From Capsulimonadaceae bacterium (GTDB lineage: Bacteria; Armatimonadota; Armatimonadia; Armatimonadales; Capsulimonadaceae), in assembly GCA_031292625.1 (NCBI GenBank), contig JARLGU010000051.1, positions 99,618 through 163,617 of the forward strand: DNA of 64,000 nucleotides, given 5' to 3'. The notes under the pieces were generated by a model, which was not told the origin of the DNA, ran no database searches, and worked only from the letters and a program-made list of their open reading frames with translations. The position numbers and the translations under genes were made by a program. Shown here in pieces: positions 26,104 to 35,718 of this stretch; positions within the stretch are counted from its first letter, which is position 1, and every line of letters starts with the position of its first letter.

Positions 26104-27294
26104 ATGAAATATATCCTCCTCGTCCCGGATGGGATGGCTGATCTCCCGTTGGGCGAATTGGACGGACAAACGCCGTGGCAGGCCGCGAAGACGCCGAATT
26201 TTGATCGTCTCGCCAAAGATTCGCTTGTCGGAACCGTCCTCACCGTGCCATCGGGTATGTATCCGGGGTCGGATGCGTGCAACATGACGCTGATGGGCTA
26301 TGATCCCAAACGCTATTACACCGGCCGCGGGCCGATCGAGGCGGCCGCGATGGATGTCCCGCTCGAAGCGCACGATGCCGCCTACCGGTGCTCGCTGGTG
26401 ACATGCGACGGGACGACAATGATCGACTATTCGAGCGAGCACATTTCCACCGAAGAGTCCCGCGTTCTCATTGAGTTGGTCGACAAGAAGCTCGGCAACT
26501 CTCGCGTCAAGTTTTACCCAGGCGTCTCGTATCGTCACATCATGGCGTGGCGCGATGGGGTGGTGGATGTCAAGACAACGCCGCCGCACGACATCACGGC
26601 TCAGCCGATCGCCGGCTATTTGCCGCAGGGCGACCAGGACGACTATCTTCGTCAGCTTATGTTCGATTCGCTTGAACTTCTCAGCGATCACCCGATCAAT
26701 CAGCGCCGGATCGACCAGGGCAAGCGCCCCGGCAATATGATCTGGCTCTGGGGACAGGGCTACGCCCCGAATCTGCCTAGCTTCTTCCGCACATTCGGCA
26801 AACGCGGCGCTGTGATTACGGCGGTCGATCTGCTGCGCGGCCTGGGCAAGTCGGTCGGCCTGCAGGTGATCAACGTGCCCGGAGCGACCGGCTATATCGA
26901 CACCAACTATGCCGCGAAGGCTGCGTACGCCGTCGAAGCTTTGCGCAGCGGACTCGATTTCGTCTTTGTCCACATCGAAGCTCCCGATGAAGCGGGGCAT
27001 GAGGGTAACATCGACCACAAGATCGGCGCGATTCAGGACATCGATCGTCAGGTGGTCGGCCCGGTCGTCGAGGCGATGCGCAAGGTGGATGATCTGCGGC
27101 TGGTGATTGTCCCGGACCATGCGACCCCGATTTCCCTTAAGACGCACAAGGAAGGCCCCGTGCCGTTCCTGCTCTACGACAGCACGTCGGCTCATCGCGG
27201 CGCTGCCGTCCCGTTCGACGAACGCGCAATGGGCGAAGCGAAGACGCAGATCGAGGATGGCACGGAACTCATCCGGCATCTCTTCGCAAAATAG
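26104..27294 (+). CDS. apgM: Cofactor-independent phosphoglycerate mutase, archaeal (ApgM) type
   Basis: A 396-residue alkaline-phosphatase-superfamily enzyme interconverting 3- and 2-phosphoglycerate without 2,3-BPG. Motifs: MKYILLVPDGMAD with the first metal aspartate, GSDACNMTLMGYDP with the catalytic serine region, YYTGRGPIEAAAM, HIEAPDEAGHEGN and VPDHATPISLKTH. This is the short ApgM/COG3635 form rather than the ~510-residue GpmI. AGGAG precedes the ATG and a TATAAT stands at 26034-26039. Homologues also act as homoserine kinase-like proteins in a few lineages, but the motifs fit the mutase. Confidence 0.9.
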   Translation: MKYILLVPDGMADLPLGELDGQTPWQAAKTPNFDRLAKDSLVGTVLTVPSGMYPGSDACNMTLMGYDPKRYYTGRGPIEAAAMDVPLEAHDAAYRCSLVTCDGTTMIDYSSEHISTEESRVLIELVDKKLGNSRVKFYPGVSYRHIMAWRDGVVDVKTTPPHDITAQPIAGYLPQGDQDDYLRQLMFDSLELLSDHPINQRRIDQGKRPGNMIWLWGQGYAPNLPSFFRTFGKRGAVITAVDLLRGLGKSVGLQVINVPGATGYIDTNYAAKAAYAVEALRSGLDFVFVHIEAPDEAGHEGNIDHKIGAIQDIDRQVVGPVVEAMRKVDDLRLVIVPDHATPISLKTHKEGPVPFLLYDSTSAHRGAAVPFDERAMGEAKTQIEDGTELIRHLFAK

Positions 27295-27437
27295 CCGGAG
27301 ACGACCGGCATTACCCGTAGATGGGCGCTTTTCTTTCAGGATGGAGGGAAGGCGCCTTTATCTTGCCTGGCCTGTAACTTGCGGCGACCGTCCGAACCGC
27401 TCAATCCGCGTCAACATGCCGTGAACCAGCGTGACGC

Positions 27438-28049
27438 TTATTGCCCGGGCTCGGCTTGCCAGGCCGGCAAGAGTTTCTGCTCGAAACCGGCGTTTTGCAG
27501 GACGCGCGCGACGACGGTGTCGACCAGATCCTCGATCGATTCGGCGGGGTGGTAAAACGACGGCGAGGCGGGCAGGATCGTCGCCCCCGCTTCCGCCAGC
27601 GTCGTCAGGTTGCGCAGGTGGATCAGGTTGAGCGGCGCTTCTCGCGGAACGAGGATCAGGCGGCGCTTTTCCTTAAGGCAAACATCGGCGGCTCGGCAGA
27701 TCAGGTCGTCCGAGACGCCCGACGCAATCCGGCCGACCGTGCCCATCGCGCACGGGATCACGATCATTCCGTCGTGGACGTATGATCCGCTCGCGGGCGG
27801 CGTGAAGTAGTCTTTGACGCCCAGGAAGCGGACCGACGGATATTCGCCGCCAAGGTACTGTTGTGTTGTGTACGGGCGCGTGAGCGTGATGCCGAGTTCG
27901 GTCGCGAGTACGGCGGGGGCGGTATCGGATAAGATGACGTCGACGCGCTCGCAGAGGGGCGCGACATGGCGCAAAAGGCGGACCGCGTAGATTGCGCCGC
28001 TCGCTCCGGTGACCGCGACGACGAGGCGGCGGCTGGGTTCTGAATTCAT
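27438..28049 (-). CDS. ubiX: UbiX-type flavin prenyltransferase
   Basis: A 203-residue flavoprotein that prenylates FMN to make the cofactor of UbiD-type decarboxylases. The N-terminal AVTGASGAIYAVRLL, the middle CAMGTVGRIASG, VPREAPLNLIHLRNL and the PASPSFYHPAESIEDLV block are family signatures. Length is typical. No ubiD is in the window. A TATAAT on the minus strand (28062-28057) stands only seven bases before the ATG, so the transcript may be leaderless. Confidence 0.94.
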   Translation of the reverse strand: MNSEPSRRLVVAVTGASGAIYAVRLLRHVAPLCERVDVILSDTAPAVLATELGITLTRPYTTQQYLGGEYPSVRFLGVKDYFTPPASGSYVHDGMIVIPCAMGTVGRIASGVSDDLICRAADVCLKEKRRLILVPREAPLNLIHLRNLTTLAEAGATILPASPSFYHPAESIEDLVDTVVARVLQNAGFEQKLLPAWQAEPGQ

Positions 28050-28056
28050 TGAATTG

Positions 28057-28062
28057 ATTATA
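28057..28062 (-). promoter_or_regulatory. TATAAT box seven bases before the ubiX start
   Basis: A perfect -10 hexamer this close to the start codon would place transcription initiation at or next to the ATG. No -35 match is seen at 16-18 bp, so support is moderate. Confidence 0.4.
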
Positions 28063-28268
28063 GCCGGTTAGGAGTGCGAGTCGTTCATTGCGCGCGGATT
28101 GCAAATGGGTTGGAAAGCAATCGCGCGCCGTTTGCGTCAGGCGTGGTGCGTCGATCGCTCGTTGATCTGGATGGTATAGAAAACAAAGAAATATAACACT
28201 CTGTGTTCGGATTTAGTATATCAACCAGGATGATTTTCTAGTTAGTACGTCGTTTTTGCCGAATTATG

Positions 28269-28297
28269 TTGACACATAAGGGGTACTATGATATACT
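28269..28297 (+). promoter_or_regulatory. Consensus promoter of the second prepilin gene
   Basis: TTGACA (28269-28274), 17 bp, then TATACT (28292-28297). GATATACT (28290-28297) over the -10 has an exact inverse partner AGTATATC at 28215-28222, possibly a distant operator pair. The rest of 28063-28260 is AT-rich and shows nothing else. Confidence 0.8.
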
Positions 28298-28332
28298 GGC
28301 TTAGTCAATAGTTTGGTAAGGAGGTCGCTTCA

Positions 28333-29157
28333 ATGAGACAACGGACATTCAGCGCGGACAAACGAGGTTTCACTTTAATCGAGTTGCTAGTCGTTATCGC
28401 AATCATTGCAATACTTGCCGCAATACTATTTCCCGTGTTCGCCAAGGCTCGCGAGAAAGCTCGCCAGACCGCATGCGTCAGCAACGAGAAGCAACTCGGT
28501 CTTGCCTTTGCGCAGTACACCCAGGATTACGACGAGTCGTATCCGGTCGATACGAACGGCGGCAACGAGAATGGCTGGGCAGGCGAGCTATTTCCATATA
28601 TAAAGAGTTACAACAGCTTCTCGTGTCCTGACGATTCCACCGTCGTTTCGCAGTACCGCTCCATTGATTCGTATGCGATGAATGCCAATCTGATGACGCC
28701 AGCGCCACAGGGCGTCTTAAGCTGGGCGCCGGCTTACCCGGTCATTGGCAAGCTGACCGCGCCGGCGTTGACCGTCCTGCTCTGCGAGGTGCAAGGAGTA
28801 CAAAACGTTCAGTTGCAAGTTACCACGGAGGCTCAGAGTGCGACCGCATACGGCACGCATGCTTCATGGCTTCATACGCCCAACTGCAATTCGAACTCCT
28901 GTGTCTACGCAACAGGTCAAATTGGAGGCAATGCGATCAGCTGCATCAACACTGATAACGGCGCGGTTCATTCGATGATGTCGAACTATCTTGCGGCGGA
29001 TGGACACGTTAAATCGTTGCGCCCAGAACAAGTATCCGGCGGCTATACTCCGGCAGGATCGAGCAGCGTTCAGAGCGGATATTTCGCGGCTGGCACGGCA
29101 TCTATGCTTTTCGTTAGCGGCGGCAGCCCTGTAACCATGACCTTCAGTCCTGTGTAG
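28333..29157 (+). CDS. Type II secretion/prepilin-like protein, DUF1559 type
   Basis: A 274-residue pseudopilin-like protein: prepilin site KRG^[17 protein letters not shown] (cleavage after Gly12), [12 protein letters not shown], then an extracellular domain ending in the DGH signature (AADGHVKS). It has a very strong AAGGAGG site (28318-28324) and a consensus promoter, so it is probably highly expressed alone. It precedes a giant glycosidase-like gene, repeating the prepilin-plus-hydrolase pattern at 4-8 kb, although 250 bp and a repeat element separate the two here. Confidence 0.92.
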   Translation: MRQRTFSADKRGFTLIELLVVIAIIAILAAILFPVFAKAREKARQTACVSNEKQLGLAFAQYTQDYDESYPVDTNGGNENGWAGELFPYIKSYNSFSCPDDSTVVSQYRSIDSYAMNANLMTPAPQGVLSWAPAYPVIGKLTAPALTVLLCEVQGVQNVQLQVTTEAQSATAYGTHASWLHTPNCNSNSCVYATGQIGGNAISCINTDNGAVHSMMSNYLAADGHVKSLRPEQVSGGYTPAGSSSVQSGYFAAGTASMLFVSGGSPVTMTFSPV

Positions 29158-29325
29158 CAATCGCGTACAACGCCCATTGATCCCGGCTAACCGGCTCATG
29201 CAGAGCTTCACATTCTTTCCATGAAGCGCTATCAAATTTGAATGCCGCTGTGACTGAGAGCGTTTCTTGACCGCCGTTCGACTATCTCGCGGTGAATGCT
29301 CCATCGGCCGCGTGTCTTTTTCCAA

Positions 29326-29404
29326 GAGCGAAGCGAAATCCAAAAATGGCCAGGCCGGCCATAGAGGCCATCCTATTCTTAGCCTGTCAGCAAGTGAAAA
29401 TCCG
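29326..29404 (+). repeat. Family B intergenic repeat, copy 3
   Basis: GAGCGAAGCGAAATCC is followed by AAAAATGGCCAGGCCGGCCA, GGCCATC and a tail AAGTGAAAATCC. Core and tail match the copies at 45.0 and 52.1 kb. It ends four bases before the start codon of the giant hydrolase and so supplies that gene's immediate 5' untranslated region. Confidence 0.6.
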
Positions 29405-29407
29405 ATT

Positions 29408-32400
29408 ATGAAAAGCTTTCCAATCACCGCCTTTCTCGCCGCCCTTTGCATCGTTTTCACGAGCATGACGGCGCTCGCCGCGCCGGACAACATTGCCGTC
29501 GCTCCCAGCTTCGAGGAGGGAATACAGGGATGGAGCGGCTATCCGTCGTTCCCAATCGAGCGATCGACCGAGTTTGCGCACACAGGTCGCTATTCGATTA
29601 AGTTTCCTCAGGGCAGCGATAGCCGCGCAAAGTCGATCGCCGGGATGGAGACGATCCCATATTCCGTCGAGCCCGGCGGGCGTTACCGGTGTTCCATTTT
29701 CGCGAGGGCGGACGCGGCGGCGGGCAATCCGGCGCGTGTGAATCTGTTCGTTGCGACGGTAGTGTTTGAATACTCCAAGCCCTCGACTTCAGTCGCAATT
29801 CCGCCGGATGGGCAATGGCACGAGGTGTCGATGGAGTTCGCGCTTCCTCCTTTCGTCGATCTCCTGAGCGTTGGCCTCCAAACGTCCGGCGTCGTGTGGG
29901 TTGACGATTTCTCGATCGTGCAGACCGCGCCGCCGCCCGTTGCGCCGCTGTCCGCTGCGATCGATGCGCCTGTGTACGTCTCCCGGACGAGCCCCGTCGA
30001 GATCGCCGAGACGCTTCGCAACAGCCAGGCGGAGGCGGTTACCGTGAGCTTGTCGCCGAGCGCATGGTTGCCCGATGCGAACAGCCCCGCGGCGCTGCCG
30101 GCGCGGGGATACGGCAAGCTGCTGAAGCAGTGGCCGGCTGAGCAGATCGTCGTGCCCGCGCATGGGGCGGCGACGCGCAAACTGAGCCTCAATGTGGCGT
30201 CGCTGCCCGATACCGGGATCAAGATTCAGGTGGTTGCGACGGCGGCCGCTGGCGAGCGGCTCTGCTCGGCGGAGCGCGAGGTGTTTCTCTGCGAGCGTCC
30301 GGACTGGAAGACGTGGTATTCGATCGGCGCACAGTGCTATACGTCGAATCGGTTCGACGGCTCCTGGGTGCGCAGTTTGCACGACCTCGGCGGAGACTCC
30401 GTGCGCGAGTGCTTGCCGCTTCCGATGTCGTATCGCAATGCCGTGCCGGGGCTTTGGACCGACTATCCGCTCAAGGACCGGTTAGGCTACTATGCGCGCT
30501 GGGGCATCAAGTGGCTCAGTGCGTACCACGTGATCGTGAACAACGCCCCCGCATGGTTGGCGGAGGATCCGGCGAACCGGCGAATGCGCTTCGACGGCAC
30601 AATCGTCGACAAGCCCGCGATGTGTTACTTTGCGCCGAAAGCGCGCGCCGCGATGATGCGCGACGCCGAGCTTGGCGGCAGCGCAATGAGCAAGTGTCCG
30701 GACGTGTTTGGCGTTCAGGTGGACAACGAGATCAACGCTTTCGACTGCTACTGCCCCGACGCTCAGGCATCCTTTCGACAATACGTGAAGGGCGAGTTCG
30801 GTACGATTGCCGCCGTTAACAAGGCATGGGGAACGTCGTACGCGAGCTTCGACGAGGTGCGCGTGCCCGCCCCGCTGTTTACGTCATACTTTGACGACGC
30901 CACCGCGCAACTCGATGCGCCGCAACCGGAGAAGCGAATCGCCGCGCGGGATTATATTTGGCTCAACTGGCGCGAGCAGTCGTTTATCTCGTTCTACCGG
31001 GATTGGACGGCGCACTTCAAGAAGACCGCGGACGGCTTGCCGGTGACCGATAATTTCTCGCTCTACGTAAGCACTCTTCCGAGGTTCTTCTATGCCGCTC
31101 CCGTCGACCTGTTCCAGTTCGCGGAGTTCTTCGATGTCGGCGGCGTCGATACGGGACCGAGTTTCGGTCACGACGCGCAATACATTGCATACCAATTCGA
31201 TTGGGTGAACTCGGCGTGGGGGGACCGTCCTGTTTGGGTGCCGGAGATTTACTACGACTGGGAGAAGGCTGATCCCCATGCGGTCGGGTTCGACTTGTTC
31301 TACGGCATGGGCCGTAAGGTCCAGCACACGAACCTTTTCACGTGGCCGGTCCTTGCCGACAAGTGGGGCGGTTCCTACTCGGACAATTTGACCAAAGACC
31401 GCGCGTACATGTTCGACAATGTCAAGGCGGATATCGCGTCGGCGCGGAAGTTCAATAGCGAGGTTCCCGTTAGTTCCTTGCACTATGTCGCCCCGCCCGT
31501 AGGAATCTATTGGAGTTCCTCGGTCCACAATTTCGCTCTTGCATTGGGCCAGCAGGACTGGCTTGCCGGGACGGATCCCCTGTACGATCTCGACAAGATA
31601 TTTACCGACCTGCACTATCCGGTACAGTTCGTCGATAGCAGGCGGCTCGCGAAGTCGCCTGCCGCGGGCCCGCGCGCTCTCTTCGTCGGCGGGATGCATT
31701 CGCTGAGCGCTGCCGAATGGGCGTCCCTCCTGGCCTACGCCAGAGCAGGCGGTCTGTTGGTGCTTACCGGCGCGACCGGCGATTACGACGAGCGCCTGAC
31801 GCCATATGCGTCCAGCCCTTGTGGGCGCGGCGCGGAGGTCGGCATCAGCCTTGGCCATTGGCGGAGCGCTTCGACAGAACTGTACAGCGACTGCGCGTCT
31901 CGCCTCGTGAAGCTGGGCAAGAACCGGAAGCTGCGCGGTTTCGGCGTTTACGACGATATCCGGATCAGCTCGGAATGGCAGACGCTGCTGCATTTCGCGG
32001 ACGGCAAGCCTGGGATCGTGACGAGGCCCTTTGGAAACGGGCGCATCGTTTGGAGCCTGACGGACATCGCCAACCCTTACGCGAACTACCAGACATCGAA
32101 CACGCTGTTTCTTGTGGAAGGTTTGTTGGAAGCGTCCGGCATCGGCCGTCCCGTACGCGTCCTAAATGCGTCGACCGGCGACGGCGCGCCGAGGGTCACG
32201 GTTTCGGTCAAGCGCCGGACGGACAGGGAAACGTTCCTTTTCGCCAACAACTTCGGCCCGGAAGGCGATTACAGGTTCCTCGTCAACTTTCCCTTGCATG
32301 CCCTGGCGATCACTGAGATGATTTCCGGTCGTAAGGTCGCCTGGACCGCCGAGCGGGGATGCGCGGCGTTCACTGCCCATATGGCATCGGGAAGCTACTC

Positions 32401-34186
32401 GGTCTATCGGGTACAGTCGGAGGCCGTCGACTTGACGAGACTTGCCGTACATTCGGTGCTTGATGCGCCGGCTTCCGTGGCCGGCAGTCAGAGTCGCGGC
32501 GTGCATCGTCCAGCGCCAACCGTTTGTACACTGGTTGAGGCGAAGGCCACAAGCGGCGCGCCGCTATACTGGCTGACCAGCCCGTTTGCCCGCGCCGCGC
32601 TGACGCTGGATAAAGGGGCGCGACTGGCGTATCTTTCGTCGGCGACGGATGATGCCAACGATATTGTGCCGCCGCTCGGCGTCTTTCCGCCGGATGGAAT
32701 TGCCGCGGGGGCGGACGGTGGGATCAAATCCGTGCTCGACGGCGCCGGAGCGGGCTATCCTGGCTTGACGATGCAGCTTCCGTTCACCGTGACCGGCAAA
32801 GAGCAGAGCGACGAGCAGGCGAGCGTGTCAGCGGAGTGCCGCCTGTCCAAGGAGAACCTGCTCCTCGATCAGACGGTGTCGGTTAGCAGAACCGATCCCG
32901 CTCTTACCTACCGCGTAATTCAGCGGCCGATAACGGGCATGCGCAAGTTGCGCCTCCTGCTACACTCGAACCTGATGCTTGGCGGCGAGGTGAAGCGCGA
33001 GATCCGTTTCGTGGCGGGCAACGATCGCGAGTGCGTCTCGTTGCCTTATCAGCTGGGCTTACAGGAGTCGCGTCCGGTCGCGATGCCGGTTAAGTGGTCC
33101 GGCGTCGTCGATCCCGTCGATCGAAACGCCCTCCTCTGCGTCTACCGCAAGGGCTACACGCGGGTGACGTTTTGGAACGGCATGCGCGATTACAACATTG
33201 AGCCCTCGTCGGACTTCGCTGACGTGAATTCCGCTGCGGGCCAGGCGGGCGAGGCATCGATTTATGTTTGCTCTGGGACAAGAAAGCTCAATTTCGTTGC
33301 CGGCGATATTGCAGGATACTTTGACTCGTGGCCCGAGGCGGGCGGTCAAAGCGTCAGTATCGTGATGTGCGGGCTATCGGCGTTGCCGCGCCGTCTCGAT
33401 CTTGTCGTCGCCGGCGTCAAGAATGGCGTGCAGAGCGAACTTGGGGCGTTAAGCCTTGACGTTCAGCCGGTGACCGGCGTCGAGAAAAATCTCTCGCTCG
33501 GCGGCGCGGGCGGCGGATACGACTCCTACATGCTGTGCGTCCGGAAGGGAGCGGATCTGACGGTGCTAAAAGAAGTGCGCGGGGACGCTCCTTCGGACGA
33601 GGCGAAATCTTCGATCTCCGCCGCCGATTCTGGAACTCAGGACAAGACGATCGCGGCTTGGGGCGGCGACGAGGCGAAGTCGCTTACAGCGCCGGTCCGC
33701 GTCGCGCCGCAGCCTGGCTGGGATCTTGCGAGCGGGACGGTGCGCGTTCGTTTCAAGACGAGCGCCGCGCGGGACGTGGTCCATAACGGCGTCGATCTGG
33801 TGAACGGTTATCACGGCGAGGTAAGTTACCACACGAATAGGAAGTCGCGCCTCTGGTTGAATATTCACGGTCTGGCCGTGTGGTCGCCGACATCCCCGAT
33901 GATCTTTTTCGCGCTTTACGACAAAGAGGGGCGTCAGATCCGAATGACCGCGAACGCGACGCTACGGGATGAGACGTGGTACGAGCTTGCGGCGGTTTGG
34001 GACGTCAAGACAAAAAGCGTGGGACTTTATCTGGATGGATTTCCACTGAAGCTTGGGGAGAGCGTCATACCGCCGGATTGGAATGGCGCGGAGAGCATCG
34101 AGGCGATCGATATAGGCGGCAAAGACACGGCGATCGGGGCGGGCAGCATCCTGTCCGTCCCGGCGCGCGTCAAGAGCGATGAGTGA
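29408..34186 (+). CDS. Giant secreted GH42-like glycoside hydrolase with carbohydrate-binding and LamG-like domains
   Basis: About 1592 residues. A signal peptide (ITAFLAALCIVFTSMTALA) is followed by a CBM4/9-like domain (about 20-170, FEEGIQGWSG, VWVDDFSIV). A clan GH-A barrel resembling GH42 spans about 300-680: acid/base Glu in QVDNEINAFDCYC (about 441) and nucleophile candidate in WVPEIYYDW (about 613). A GATase/beta-galactosidase trimerisation-like region (ALFVGGMHSLSAAEW) and several beta-rich domains follow, and a concanavalin/LamG-like C terminus (about 1430-1580) ends it. ATG 29408 matches the signal peptide, but ribosome pairing is poor. It is far larger than ordinary GH42 (~650-700). 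It probably removes galactosyl or similar residues outside the cytoplasm. The divergent-facing GntR chimera downstream is its likely regulator. Confidence 0.82.
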   Translation: MKSFPITAFLAALCIVFTSMTALAAPDNIAVAPSFEEGIQGWSGYPSFPIERSTEFAHTGRYSIKFPQGSDSRAKSIAGMETIPYSVEPGGRYRCSIFARADAAAGNPARVNLFVATVVFEYSKPSTSVAIPPDGQWHEVSMEFALPPFVDLLSVGLQTSGVVWVDDFSIVQTAPPPVAPLSAAIDAPVYVSRTSPVEIAETLRNSQAEAVTVSLSPSAWLPDANSPAALPARGYGKLLKQWPAEQIVVPAHGAATRKLSLNVASLPDTGIKIQVVATAAAGERLCSAEREVFLCERPDWKTWYSIGAQCYTSNRFDGSWVRSLHDLGGDSVRECLPLPMSYRNAVPGLWTDYPLKDRLGYYARWGIKWLSAYHVIVNNAPAWLAEDPANRRMRFDGTIVDKPAMCYFAPKARAAMMRDAELGGSAMSKCPDVFGVQVDNEINAFDCYCPDAQASFRQYVKGEFGTIAAVNKAWGTSYASFDEVRVPAPLFTSYFDDATAQLDAPQPEKRIAARDYIWLNWREQSFISFYRDWTAHFKKTADGLPVTDNFSLYVSTLPRFFYAAPVDLFQFAEFFDVGGVDTGPSFGHDAQYIAYQFDWVNSAWGDRPVWVPEIYYDWEKADPHAVGFDLFYGMGRKVQHTNLFTWPVLADKWGGSYSDNLTKDRAYMFDNVKADIASARKFNSEVPVSSLHYVAPPVGIYWSSSVHNFALALGQQDWLAGTDPLYDLDKIFTDLHYPVQFVDSRRLAKSPAAGPRALFVGGMHSLSAAEWASLLAYARAGGLLVLTGATGDYDERLTPYASSPCGRGAEVGISLGHWRSASTELYSDCASRLVKLGKNRKLRGFGVYDDIRISSEWQTLLHFADGKPGIVTRPFGNGRIVWSLTDIANPYANYQTSNTLFLVEGLLEASGIGRPVRVLNASTGDGAPRVTVSVKRRTDRETFLFANNFGPEGDYRFLVNFPLHALAITEMISGRKVAWTAERGCAAFTAHMASGSYSVYRVQSEAVDLTRLAVHSVLDAPASVAGSQSRGVHRPAPTVCTLVEAKATSGAPLYWLTSPFARAALTLDKGARLAYLSSATDDANDIVPPLGVFPPDGIAAGADGGIKSVLDGAGAGYPGLTMQLPFTVTGKEQSDEQASVSAECRLSKENLLLDQTVSVSRTDPALTYRVIQRPITGMRKLRLLLHSNLMLGGEVKREIRFVAGNDRECVSLPYQLGLQESRPVAMPVKWSGVVDPVDRNALLCVYRKGYTRVTFWNGMRDYNIEPSSDFADVNSAAGQAGEASIYVCSGTRKLNFVAGDIAGYFDSWPEAGGQSVSIVMCGLSALPRRLDLVVAGVKNGVQSELGALSLDVQPVTGVEKNLSLGGAGGGYDSYMLCVRKGADLTVLKEVRGDAPSDEAKSSISAADSGTQDKTIAAWGGDEAKSLTAPVRVAPQPGWDLASGTVRVRFKTSAARDVVHNGVDLVNGYHGEVSYHTNRKSRLWLNIHGLAVWSPTSPMIFFALYDKEGRQIRMTANATLRDETWYELAAVWDVKTKSVGLYLDGFPLKLGESVIPPDWNGAESIEAIDIGGKDTAIGAGSILSVPARVKSDE

Positions 34187-34194
34187 GCAACGCC

Positions 34195-35493
34195 TTAGCT
34201 CGGGCGCGGCGGGCACGTGCTGCCTCTCGTCACCAACCACGGATCGAGAAGGATGCACTGCTTGCGATCCTTGGATTGCGCTGCCGGATCGAGGATCATG
34301 TTCGCAGCAGCCTCGCTCATTTGCTCGATGGGCACGCTGACCGTCGTCAGGTCAAGCTCCGAACTGATCTGGTAATTGTCGAAGCCGACGACCGATAGAT
34401 CCTCCGGGACGCGTTTGCCTGCCTCTAGGGCGGCAAGAATGATCTGCGCCGCGACCGTGTCGTTGGCGGCGACCACGGCCGTGACCGTTTCGTCCCGCAA
34501 GACCTTCCGTGCGACCGTGCGTCCGATCTCGGCCCACTTCTGACCTGAACCGCTAACGGGATCGGCTCTGACGAAGAATGGACTGTCCAGAGTCTCTTCG
34601 GTTTCGTGAAGGAGCGCAACCTGTTCGAGGCCGCTCAGCTGAAGCGCTCGCCGGAATCCGCGCACGCGATCGACGATCCATTGCCGTTCGGCCTCGGGTT
34701 CCGTCATGCTCGGACCCGCGAATACAATTCGGCGGTGGCCCAGATCGATCAGATGTTGGGTCGCAATTTGGCTGCCGGACTCGCCGTCGAAAGCAATGGC
34801 GGGAAACGGCAAGCGAAGATTGGCCTCGGTTGAAATCTGCGTCACCGGGATTGGCGTTTGTCCGCGGCCGAGGGACAGCCTGACGAGGTGATTCTCGAAG
34901 AGCGCCATTCGCGATTTTTGAGCGAGGCTGCCCTGAATAAACAAGATATGATTGATCCCGGCATCGATCCCCTTGTCGACCAGCGGAACGATTTCGTCCT
35001 CCTCCAGTCCGAAGCGATTTCGCACCATCGTCCTTGCACCCTGTTTCTGTAGGGCGCGCTCCGCCGCGAGGGCAAACCGCTGACTCCAATTGTTTTCAAA
35101 GGGAACGTGTTTTTCCCAAGGAAGGTTGAGGACGGCGAGGATCATAACATAGGCTTCGCACGAGCTTGCACGCGGGACCGGGACGGGGGCGGCGCTTGGA
35201 AGCTGTTGCGGCTGCGCCAATTCGTTCAATACGATGGGGACGGGACGGGGGATCTGCCGATCCCTCAGAAAGGTCCCCTTGCCGGGGATACGCTCGAGAA
35301 GCCCTTCCGCTTGCAGCTCCTGTAGAATATGGCCCACCGTGATCTTAGAGGTGCCGATCTCCTTGGCGAGTTCACGGTCTCCAGGCAACCGGTCTCCGGT
35401 CTGACCGAGAAGGACCTTGTTGCGAATTTGTGTCCTAAGACCGTCATAGTAAAGCGATCTCGATCGTACGCCCTGTTCAGGAATAGAGGTCAC
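34195..35493 (-). CDS. GntR-LacI chimeric transcriptional regulator (AraR-like layout)
   Basis: A 432-residue regulator with a GntR winged helix at the N terminus (about 15-80, GDRLPGDRELAKEIGTSKITV, here cut to GDRLPGDRELAKEIGTS) and a LacI/periplasmic-binding-like sugar domain (about 110-425, HLIDLGHRRIVFAG, VVAANDTVAAQ, VPEDLSVVGFDNY). This combination is known from Bacillus AraR. The start is GTG 35493. Its own promoter (35566-35538) carries an inverted repeat over the -10, suggesting autorepression. It converges with the giant GH42-like gene, stops 9 bp apart. The effector is likely a mono- or disaccharide. Confidence 0.92.
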   Translation of the reverse strand: MTSIPEQGVRSRSLYYDGLRTQIRNKVLLGQTGDRLPGDRELAKEIGTSKITVGHILQELQAEGLLERIPGKGTFLRDRQIPRPVPIVLNELAQPQQLPSAAPVPVPRASSCEAYVMILAVLNLPWEKHVPFENNWSQRFALAAERALQKQGARTMVRNRFGLEEDEIVPLVDKGIDAGINHILFIQGSLAQKSRMALFENHLVRLSLGRGQTPIPVTQISTEANLRLPFPAIAFDGESGSQIATQHLIDLGHRRIVFAGPSMTEPEAERQWIVDRVRGFRRALQLSGLEQVALLHETEETLDSPFFVRADPVSGSGQKWAEIGRTVARKVLRDETVTAVVAANDTVAAQIILAALEAGKRVPEDLSVVGFDNYQISSELDLTTVSVPIEQMSEAAANMILDPAAQSKDRKQCILLDPWLVTRGSTCPPRPS

Positions 35494-35516
35494 GGATTGC
35501 GATATCCCTTGAAAAT

Positions 35517-35566
35517 TGGTATAGATAACTCAATTCCACTATACCAGCTTGCCCCTTGTGCGTCAA
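35517..35566 (-). promoter_or_regulatory. Promoter and inverted-repeat operator of the GntR-LacI regulator
   Basis: On the minus strand TTGACG (35566-35561), 17 bp, then TATAGT (35543-35538). TGGTATAG (35517-35524) and CTATACCA (35539-35546) form a perfect 8-bp inverted repeat with centres 22 bp apart, covering the -10 and start region. This fits binding by a dimeric repressor. Confidence 0.75.
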
Positions 35567-35685
35567 GTATGGGGACCATCTTGGAATAAGGGAGTGAACT
35601 AAGCGTCCCAAACGGAACAAATCGCGTGGAGAAACCCACGTTTCCATGTCAGAAGCGGTCGTTTGCGCGAGCAGCGAGACATTTA

Positions 35686-35718
35686 GAGGCGTTTGCCCTG
35701 CAGATCGTTACGCGATCG
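35686..35718 (+). repeat. 33-bp direct repeat, left copy flanking family A element
   Basis: Starts GAGGCGTTTGCCCTGCAGAT and ends CGCGATCG. It is identical to 35918-35950 except for one A/G change. The two copies bracket the 205-bp element with a 232-bp period. Confidence 0.85.

Noticed and set aside
26062..27279. 405-codon minus-strand frame opposite apgM
   Set aside because: Antisense shadow; apgM has clear catalytic motifs and a ribosome site.
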